Assembly (NCBI GenBank): GCA_003506095.1
Contig: DNWZ01000801.1
Location: 1-22,325 of the forward strand
DNA: 22,325 nucleotides
Reading direction: 5' to 3'
DNA from: Planctomycetaceae bacterium
Lineage (GTDB): Bacteria; Planctomycetota; Planctomycetia; Pirellulales; Pirellulaceae
Shown here one piece after another: positions 17,260 through 22,325 of this stretch (position 1 is the first letter of the stretch; each line of letters opens with the position of its first letter). Position numbers and translations under genes: made by a program. The notes below the pieces were generated by a model. It was not told where the DNA came from, made no database searches, and saw only the letters and a list, made by a program, of their open reading frames with translations.

Positions 17260-18807
17260 TCACTCGCTTTTCAAGACATTATTATCGATGATGCCTGCAT
17301 TTCCCTGCACATCGACCATCCTTGCCTTCGAGTCGTTTGAGACACCTGAGTTGTCGAAGATGTAGACGGGTTCTGGGCTGTTTTTAACAATGATCGCCGC
17401 CCCTTGAAACCGGCTGATCTTGTTGCCTTTGATGATAACGGTTGCTTCCGTAGCGTTTACGGCTGATCGGTAGCCGTCGAATGTGTTGTCCGAAACCGTC
17501 GCCGACGAGCTCTCCCAAATCCAGATCGCATTGCCTTGTTTCCCGTCGTTTCCGGTGAACGTGTTGCCGCTCGCTATCGCCGTGCCCTGCACCAGAACAG
17601 CCGCCACTCCACCGCCCGAGATGCGGTTGTCTCGAATGGTGGCTGTCGAATCGTCCTTCACGGCGATGATCGGTGGAACGCCTCCTATGCGAGAGAGATT
17701 GTTCGCTGTGATGATCGCTGTCGAACCCTCGGTGATGCCTATCGCAACTTGGCTGTTGTCCTGACACTTATTCCCATGTATGACCGCCGTGGCCTGGCCC
17801 TGCAAGCCGATCCCCGCCTGCTCGTTCTCTTGGCACACATTGCTGACGATCAGCGGGAAAGCCCCATTGCAACCGATGCCAGCCATCTTGTTCTTGCGGC
17901 AAATGTTGTTTCGCAGGATCGGGCTAGCTCCGTCACGGCAACCAATGCCAGCCATTTCGTTCTCGTAGCACTCGTTGCCTTCCACGATAGGTGCCGAGTC
18001 TGTCGTTCGAATGCCGATACCTGCCCGGCGATTCTGGTAGCACTTGTTGCCTCGCATGATCGGCATGGAGCCTTCTCGGCAACCGATCCCCGCCCTGATA
18101 TTTTGGAAGCACAAGTTGTCGGTGATGATCGGGCTCGCTTTGCGACAGCCGATTCCCGCCCGCAGATTTTCTTTGCAGGTATTGCCCCAGATGATTGGCT
18201 CGGCGCCTTCCGCCACACCGATTCCGCCACCCATGTTCCGATAGACGGTGTTACCAGTGATAAGCGGTTCGGTGTTCGTATTTTCTTTGCCGAGGATTCC
18301 GATGCCAACGTCGCCATTGTGGTGAACGAGGCAATTCATTACTGAACAAATCACGCCTTGAACGCTGATCGCCGGGCTGGTCCCTTCCGCCTGCACCGAG
18401 CCCTCGTCGTCGCCCAGTTCCTCACCGTGCGAGTCGAAGTGCTTTTTCCAGACAGCATCGTCGTAGACACCGACGTTGGTGACCGTGAAGCCATCAAGCG
18501 TACTGCCTTCGGCCATCACGACGCCCTGCGTTTTTTGGCCGCCGTCGATGACAGTGGCTTCGGCTCGTTTCAGGCCATCTGTTCCCCTGGAATCATCGCC
18601 ATCGCTTCTCAGGGTGATCCCCGGTTTGAGTGCAATCTGTTCAGAGTATTGACCGGGTGCCACAAAGATGATGTCGCCGGGGGCTGAGGCGTCAATCGCA
18701 GCTTGTATTGACGGGTGATCCTGTGGAACACTCAGGGTCGCAGCAATCGCTGGTTGGGTTGCTGCGAAGAGAAAGAGAAACAGACTCAGTTTGGCTTTGC
18801 GGATCAT
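17260..18807 (-). CDS. Secreted right-handed parallel beta-helix (NosD/PbH1-type) protein
   Basis: A 515-residue protein with a classical signal peptide (residues 1-22, ending AIAA). SVPQDHPSIQAAIDAS and GDIIFVAPGQY follow, the typical entry to pectate-lyase-like beta-helices, where 'IQAAIDAA.PGD.I.V.PG.Y' is common. Residues 181 to about 372 are eight or more 22-24-residue coils with the pattern PII..N.C..N..AGIGC. Two columns of cysteines recur (211, 233, 256, 280, 303, 325, 348 and 221, 243, 290, 313). The last 140 residues continue less regular coils. The start is supported by GAGGGG ten bases before the ATG. Such folds bind or cleave polysaccharides, but no catalytic residues can be named. 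It is alone in its direction. Confidence 0.85.
   Translation of the reverse strand: MIRKAKLSLFLFLFAATQPAIAATLSVPQDHPSIQAAIDASAPGDIIFVAPGQYSEQIALKPGITLRSDGDDSRGTDGLKRAEATVIDGGQKTQGVVMAEGSTLDGFTVTNVGVYDDAVWKKHFDSHGEELGDDEGSVQAEGTSPAISVQGVICSVMNCLVHHNGDVGIGILGKENTNTEPLITGNTVYRNMGGGIGVAEGAEPIIWGNTCKENLRAGIGCRKASPIITDNLCFQNIRAGIGCREGSMPIMRGNKCYQNRRAGIGIRTTDSAPIVEGNECYENEMAGIGCRDGASPILRNNICRKNKMAGIGCNGAFPLIVSNVCQENEQAGIGLQGQATAVIHGNKCQDNSQVAIGITEGSTAIITANNLSRIGGVPPIIAVKDDSTATIRDNRISGGGVAAVLVQGTAIASGNTFTGNDGKQGNAIWIWESSSATVSDNTFDGYRSAVNATEATVIIKGNKISRFQGAAIIVKNSPEPVYIFDNSGVSNDSKARMVDVQGNAGIIDNNVLKSE
17692..18267 (-). repeat. Coding tandem repeat, about 69-bp period
   Basis: This part of the beta-helix gene encodes residues 181-372 as successive 22-24-residue coils. 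The period is visible in the DNA as recurring sequence for the GIG(C) and GN.C blocks, but unit lengths vary by one codon, so copies are diverged. Confidence 0.6.
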
Positions 18808-18846
18808 GTGGCTTTGTCCCCTCTGGTTCTTGAACAGTAATGAAAT

Positions 18847-18966
18847 TTAATCATTCAACAACGCCTTCCGCGGCTCAAGGTCCGCCAATCGGTGAGCGTC
18901 GTCGAGACCGAATCGCTGAACGACCTGCGACACGTTCCGCAAACGGAAGCAACCAAGCCAGTTCAT
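18847..18966 (-). CDS. Small ORF of 39 residues overlapping the zinc-ribbon gene stop
   Basis: An ATG at 18966-18964 overlaps the TGA of the upstream minus-strand gene as ATGA, the arrangement used in translational coupling. The frame runs 39 codons to TAA at 18849-18847 and begins MNWLGCFRLRNVSQVVQRFG. Third positions are GC-rich, as in the neighbouring genes. I recognise no family. It may instead be the tail of the upstream protein after a frameshift, or chance. Confidence 0.3.
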   Translation of the reverse strand: MNWLGCFRLRNVSQVVQRFGLDDAHRLADLEPRKALLND

Positions 18967-19823
18967 GATGATGCCAACCTCTCCACCCTGTTCCCAAACA
19001 CCACTCTGAATCCTGGTCTAACGCCTTGATCCAAGTTCGTTGCCATCCAGCCAGTAACGTCCGTGATCGAATCGTCAACGAACGACCGTTGGCATTTGGG
19101 GCAAACGCTGATAAATCTTGGTGCGTGGCGAAAAAAACTGACCTGTGGCAAGCCAAAGTTCACCAAGATGTTCGGTTGATCGCAATTCAAACAGATGATT
19201 GGTTGCATCCGCCGCCAGGCACTCTTCATCGCCGCCCAGGGAATTTGACCGTCCTCCAGTCCCTCCCAAGCGAATCCAGCTCTGCTCCCTGGCACGGCTT
19301 GCTGGTCGTCTGGCTGATTGACGAAGCGATGGTGCCATTTGCTCGTCAATAGCTCGACGGAAAAGTCCTCGGCCAATCGCTCACCATATCGGAACTCATC
19401 GCCGATTTTGTGAGCGAACACTTCTGTTTTGCGATTTATCAGCGTGACTTGAACGTCGGGGCTTGCCAGCCCAGAAGCCTTGAAGAAAGGTCGCAGGTCA
19501 GCAAGTTGATCCGACCAATAATGAACGGTGACTTGATTCGATTGGATATCGACCAGATTCAGTCCACAACGACGAACGACTAACCGGACAATTCGTTCGT
19601 TATCCTCGTTTGTTAGTTTACCCAAACGATCAGCCGCACGAGCCAAAATCGGTTGATCGGCGTTTTGGAGCGACCACTCAATCGGATCAGCGACTGACCA
19701 GGAATTCAGCGTGTCGGTTTGAATAAGGTGATAATTGGCTGCGGGCGGTACAGCAACCGGGGGGTCGATGCAGGAAATGCCAATAGCAGAGCTGCATTGC
19801 AGAAATTCACGTCGATTGATCAT
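18963..19823 (-). CDS. Tat-like exported protein with a C-terminal zinc-ribbon-like motif, unknown family
   Basis: A 286-residue protein. An AAGGAG five bases before the ATG fixes the start. The N-terminus MINRREFLQCSSAIGISC has the twin-arginine plus hydrophobic pattern common in planctomycete exported proteins. The middle (about 40-150) contains NEDNERIVRLVVRRCGLNL, SNQVTVHYWSDQLADLRPFF and LINRKTEVFAHKIGDEF. Near the C-terminus CLNC (211-214) and CPKC (241-244) form a CxxC-x26-CxxC pair that could bind zinc. I do not recognise the family. A decayed relative of the first half lies 325 bases upstream on the same strand (20148-20784), so this is one of a duplicated pair. Export of a zinc-ribbon protein is unusual, so the Tat call or the metal call may be wrong. 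Confidence 0.65.
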   Translation of the reverse strand: MINRREFLQCSSAIGISCIDPPVAVPPAANYHLIQTDTLNSWSVADPIEWSLQNADQPILARAADRLGKLTNEDNERIVRLVVRRCGLNLVDIQSNQVTVHYWSDQLADLRPFFKASGLASPDVQVTLINRKTEVFAHKIGDEFRYGERLAEDFSVELLTSKWHHRFVNQPDDQQAVPGSRAGFAWEGLEDGQIPWAAMKSAWRRMQPIICLNCDQPNILVNFGLPQVSFFRHAPRFISVCPKCQRSFVDDSITDVTGWMATNLDQGVRPGFRVVFGNRVERLASS

Positions 19824-20147
19824 AGTGGCTCCTTTCGAAATTACCCTAGCTGAAGACGTTGGTCGTTCCGCCAGGGTTCACCATTATCGAATTTCTCTAA
19901 GCGACAAGCCCAATTCTCGCAAGCTAATTTTTAGTCTTTAATTCTAAAACCTAGGCGACCTCGAAAATTCGATGGCGATTGACGGTTTTGGATGGTGACT
20001 CGATATGACCTTTGCTTAAAAACACCGACAAGTTCTAGCGAGGAGCGTCTGGACGATGAATTATCTAACTCATTCGACCTGCAGGACTACTATAAAAAAC
20101 CTTTTGTGATTTTCGAATCGCTCGCAACGATCAACGCCTGCATTTGC
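19824..20147. other. AT-richer intergenic stretch, no gene seen
   Basis: This stretch separates the zinc-ribbon gene from its decayed copy. It contains the ribosome-binding site for 19823 and several A/T runs (for example around 19925-19945 and 20088-20100), but no frame, RNA gene or repeat that I can support. Confidence 0.4.
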
Positions 20148-20784
20148 TTATGCCTTGTCCTGCCTTGACATCACGAAGTGCTCGATATGGGTTTGATTTA
20201 TGTCCGTATCGGCCTCTTTCGTCAGGTCGTCAATGTACTCGTTTTTCTGGGGCATCGGTAGTCACAGAACGACACTTGGGTGTCTGGCCGTACAGGAAGT
20301 CATCGCCGGATTTTTGAATGGCAACTTTCATTTTGCGTTCCAGGATCGTGACTTTGATTTCTGACCGAGTTAGCTGTTGCGATCTGAAAAACGGTCGCAG
20401 GTCGGCAAGTGGTTCCGGCCAGTGGTGAACTGTGACTTGATTCGATTCGATTTCGAACAAGTTCAGGCCAAAACGACAAACGACCAGTCGAATGATTCGC
20501 TCTGAATCGCTTGCGGACAGGTTTCGAAGACCGTCCTTGGCCCGTCAGAAAATTGATTTGTGGGCGTGATCCAAGCACCACTGAACGGCGTCGTCAGCCT
20601 GGAAGGCGTCTTCCGAAATCGTGTAGACAAAAAAGTGGGGGCTGGCCACTGTTTTCTTCTTCGCCTGCACCACCGCGCTGAAAACGCAATGCTTGGGTGT
20701 CGCATCAAATCTCGTTATCGCCGTTGCTATCGAAAGTTTGGCGAGTGACGGTTGAGAATGCATCACTCCAGTCTGCAACATCAT
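20148..20784 (-). pseudogene. Decayed paralogue of the zinc-ribbon protein gene
   Basis: Translation gives HFFVYTISEDAFQADDAVQW and CLDHAHKSIF, then TGA (20547-20545), then in the same frame RAKDGLRNL, SERIIRLVVCRFGLNLFEIE, SNQVTVHHWPEPLADLRPFF, ILERKMKV and SGDDFLYGQ. This aligns with residues 30-150 of the intact gene at 18963-19823, where the TGA position is Ala. The frame ends at 20230, but a shifted frame from 20255 to 20148 continues as MPQKNEYIDDLTKEADTDIN and ends QDKA. That suggests a frameshift near a run of five A's, or a separate 35-residue ORF. The CxxC pair is missing. Similarity is also obvious in the DNA, so the duplication is not ancient. Confidence 0.65.
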
Positions 20785-21277
20785 GGGGAATTAAAATCAA
20801 GAGCGCTCAAGAGGTCCACCATTGGAAAGTCGCTAGCAATCGCGTTTCATTAACTGATGGCACCTGCATTCGAGGGCAGCAACAAACATTTTTATCGAGC
20901 GAAAAAAAGACTTTGGTAACCCATCTCCTTGGTGAGGCTCCAGCAGGTGCCTTTCGCCCCGTCGCGAGCTTTTGTGACCTTGCCGATGATTCTGCCGCAA
21001 TCATCCGATCACTGTCCCAGAACTACGTCGGCAAAGATGTTCGGTATGCAATCGTCTGCGGTGCGGGTTGGTTGCTGACAGGATAATCGGGAACGTTGGT
21101 AACAAACAGAACTAGGAGTGATGGCAGGCCACTATAAGATGGCCAGGAGGACCGCATCCCCAGGGTGTTGACTAAATGGGGCAAAGCTGATTTTCCACTT
21201 TGGCCGTGAGCAAACGAACGGGGCCATACCACCCTGTAAGCATTCGCTTGCTGGATATGGTCCACTCTGGCATAAGT
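20785..21277. other. Unassigned stretch with an unrecognised plus-strand frame
   Basis: A plus-strand frame runs from a GTG at 20697 to 21086 (129 residues, including EVHHWKVASNRVSLTDGT and ending VCGAGWLLTG). Its codon use looks moderately gene-like after 20800, but its start overlaps the decayed paralogue in antisense and has no ribosome-binding site. Overlapping minus-strand frames are equally open. I see no domain, RNA gene or repeat. Confidence 0.3.
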
Positions 21278-21685
21278 TCAATCAACAGATTCGCCACCTT
21301 CCAGCACGTCCTTCAGCGTCAACAGATCAGTTTCAACCATTGCAACATCTTTCACAAACTGTCGTTCGTTCATCTCGGGAAGTTGAAGCAACGTGAACAT
21401 GACCTCACTTCCGTCTCCATTGGGAACAACCCGCATCGAATTGCGGATCGATTGACCGTCAGCTAGTTTGACGACATGATCCAGAACTCCGAACTCGTTG
21501 GCTGGGACAAATTGAATCTCAATACATCCTGTGGCAGTCTCCATGAGCCATGCACCTTCAGATTGCTTGACTGACAGGCAGAACGATCGAATCCACTTTG
21601 GCAAATTCGCTGGATTCGAGGCGAACTGGTAGACCTCAGAGGGTGGGCGGTTGATCGAACAAGCGATCGTGAGTGATTTCATCAT
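21278..21685 (-). CDS. SRPBCC-superfamily (polyketide-cyclase/START-like) protein
   Basis: A 135-residue cytoplasmic protein of typical single-domain SRPBCC length. It opens with MKSLTIACSINRPPSEVYQF and PANLPKWIRSF, the characteristic first strand and helix ('I..P...V..F..dp.n...W'). Middle strands follow (GVLDHVVKLADGQ, RVVPNGDGSEVMFTLLQLP) and then a long C-terminal helix (FVKDVAMVETDLLTLKDVL) that closes the hydrophobic cavity. Members bind hydrophobic ligands or catalyse cyclisations; the ligand here cannot be predicted. I chose the ATG at 21685 rather than an upstream TTG at 21712. It points away from the exonuclease-like gene; the small ORF at 21755-21916 precedes it on the same strand. 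Confidence 0.8.
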   Translation of the reverse strand: MMKSLTIACSINRPPSEVYQFASNPANLPKWIRSFCLSVKQSEGAWLMETATGCIEIQFVPANEFGVLDHVVKLADGQSIRNSMRVVPNGDGSEVMFTLLQLPEMNERQFVKDVAMVETDLLTLKDVLEGGESVD

Positions 21686-21754
21686 TGCGTTTCGTCTGTT
21701 GGGCAGCGTCAAAGTTAGCAGTACCGGTTATCGTCGTTGGTCGAATGCGTTTAG

Positions 21755-21916
21755 TCAGCCGGAAGCGACATGATACTTGATTAGCCCCAACAAACGATTA
21801 CCCAAAGGATCTTCAGTATCTGACATTCCCACGACGGCAGCCAGGAAAAGGATCGCAATTGCCAGTGGGTGTGACATGGTCGCTGCATTAACTCGGTTCG
21901 TCTGAAAAGATGCCAT
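21755..21916 (-). CDS. Small hydrophobic ORF of 53 residues
   Basis: ATG at 21916 to TGA at 21757-21755. Residues 15-31 (SHPLAIAILFLAAVVGM) form one hydrophobic segment, followed by SDTEDPLGNRLLGLIKYH and a short tail. This could be a single-helix membrane peptide or a cleaved signal sequence. An inner ATG at 21877 would leave a 40-residue version beginning at the helix. There is no good ribosome-binding site and no family is recognised. It lies between the SRPBCC gene and the divergent nuclease-fold gene. Confidence 0.35.
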   Translation of the reverse strand: MASFQTNRVNAATMSHPLAIAILFLAAVVGMSDTEDPLGNRLLGLIKYHVASG

Positions 21917-21982
21917 TTCCGCAATTCTATCGAAGCAGGCAAAGCTGGGTTAGAATTGGCGAACACAACTTCGGAGATGCAA

Positions 21983-22325
21983 ATGACGATTTCACGACGA
22001 CAATTCTGCGAAGCATTGGGGGCCAGCCTCGCCGTAGCCAACGCCAATGCGTTCGCCGATGATTCACAGCGCAAGACGCTGCGAGTCATCGCGTACAACG
22101 TCTACGGATTCATTGGCTGGCCACAACAGCGTAACTTGGCTAAGCATGCCGTTGCCAAACGTCAAATGGCGAAGCGATTGTCGATGGAATTGGCGCTACA
22201 TGATCCCGACATCATCAACTTCTCTGAGTCACCCGAGGAAGAACTTACAAAGGAAGTTGCCGAGCTTCTTGGGATGAATCACGTTCGATTCGCCAGCGGC
22301 GGCAATTGGCCGGGGACACTGCTGA
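21983..22325 (+). CDS. Tat-exported endonuclease/exonuclease/phosphatase-fold protein (cut by window end)
   Basis: The frame opens at the ATG at 21983, with GGAG at 21973-21976 six bases before it, and stays open for 114 codons to the window end. The N-terminus MTISRRQFCEALGASLAVAN is a Tat signal (SRRQF). After residue about 30, KTLRVIAYNVYGFIGWP matches the first strand of the DNase I-like fold, where 'lrv.tyN.....g' carries the metal-binding Asn. LALHDPDIINFSES corresponds to the next strand, 'L...dPDiv.lqE', whose Glu binds the catalytic metal. The substrate (nucleic acid, phospholipid or phosphoester) cannot be told from this part. Confidence 0.75.
   Translation, partial: MTISRRQFCEALGASLAVANANAFADDSQRKTLRVIAYNVYGFIGWPQQRNLAKHAVAKRQMAKRLSMELALHDPDIINFSESPEEELTKEVAELLGMNHVRFASGGNWPGTLL

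Noticed and set aside
17692..18267. CRISPR-like periodicity
   Set aside because: The period is coding (22-24 codon coils), with no constant repeats or unique spacers.
17536..18345. 269-residue plus-strand frame
   Set aside because: Shadow of the beta-helix gene; its apparent repeats are the antisense of the coil repeats.
20545..20547. In-frame TGA as a selenocysteine codon
   Set aside because: The aligned residue in the intact paralogue is Ala, no SECIS-like hairpin was noticed, and the copy also has a truncated end.
21781..22098. 105-residue minus-strand frame at the right end
   Set aside because: It overlaps the Tat signal and start of the nuclease-fold gene, and the 53-residue frame at 21755-21916 is the more protein-like reading.

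Overview
The window looks like a chromosome segment of a marine planctomycete of the Pirellulaceae (Rhodopirellula/Blastopirellula type). The main reason is the neighbouring pair of a PSCyt/PSD-domain haem protein and a DUF1552 protein, which is typical of that phylum. Supporting signs are many hypothetical proteins, Tat-like N-termini, loose gene spacing and moderate GC. This assignment is inferred from protein content only.

Layout. (1) 1-4473: the edge of a minus-strand gene, then a promoter, a 17-bp palindrome and the overlapping PSCyt/PSD plus DUF1552 pair. (2) 4474-5217: a non-coding island with four copies of a 25-30 bp REP-like palindrome around a decayed REP-associated (RAYT/Y1) transposase. 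(3) 5218-10217: a tight three-gene electron-transfer cassette. It encodes a cytoplasmic protein with two cyclic-nucleotide-binding-like folds fused to a 16-cysteine DmsB-type ferredoxin, a five-helix membrane protein with two His-x13-His pairs (probable di-haem b), and a membrane-anchored cytochrome with ten CxxCH motifs and a cysteine-rich N-terminus. (4) 10424-13155: an alpha/beta-hydrolase fold that seems to have lost its catalytic residues, stand-alone hisE, long-form hisG and a single-domain rhodanese. (5) 13253-16870: a divergent pair (coiled-coil TelA-like protein; DUF6384-like membrane protein) and an HDAC11-type deacetylase. (6) 16893-21277: an accessory-looking stretch with an ECF sigma-factor remnant, a secreted beta-helix protein with cysteine ladders, a Tat/zinc-ribbon protein of unknown family, and a decayed duplicate of that protein. 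(7) 21278-22325: an SRPBCC protein, a tiny membrane ORF and the start of a Tat-exported endonuclease/exonuclease/phosphatase-fold protein cut by the window end.

How the genes may work together. The cassette at 5218-10217 is the most system-like part. A soluble iron-sulfur subunit, a b-type membrane subunit and a multihaem c-type subunit could move electrons between cytoplasm, quinone pool and periplasm, with the CNB-like domains adding a sensing or scaffold function. hisE and hisG are the only confident central-metabolism genes and catalyse steps 2 and 1 of histidine synthesis. Much of the rest is lineage-specific. Three decayed genes (RAYT, sigma factor, zinc-ribbon paralogue) show that the intergenic spaces here are gene graveyards. 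No tRNA, rRNA or CRISPR array was seen.
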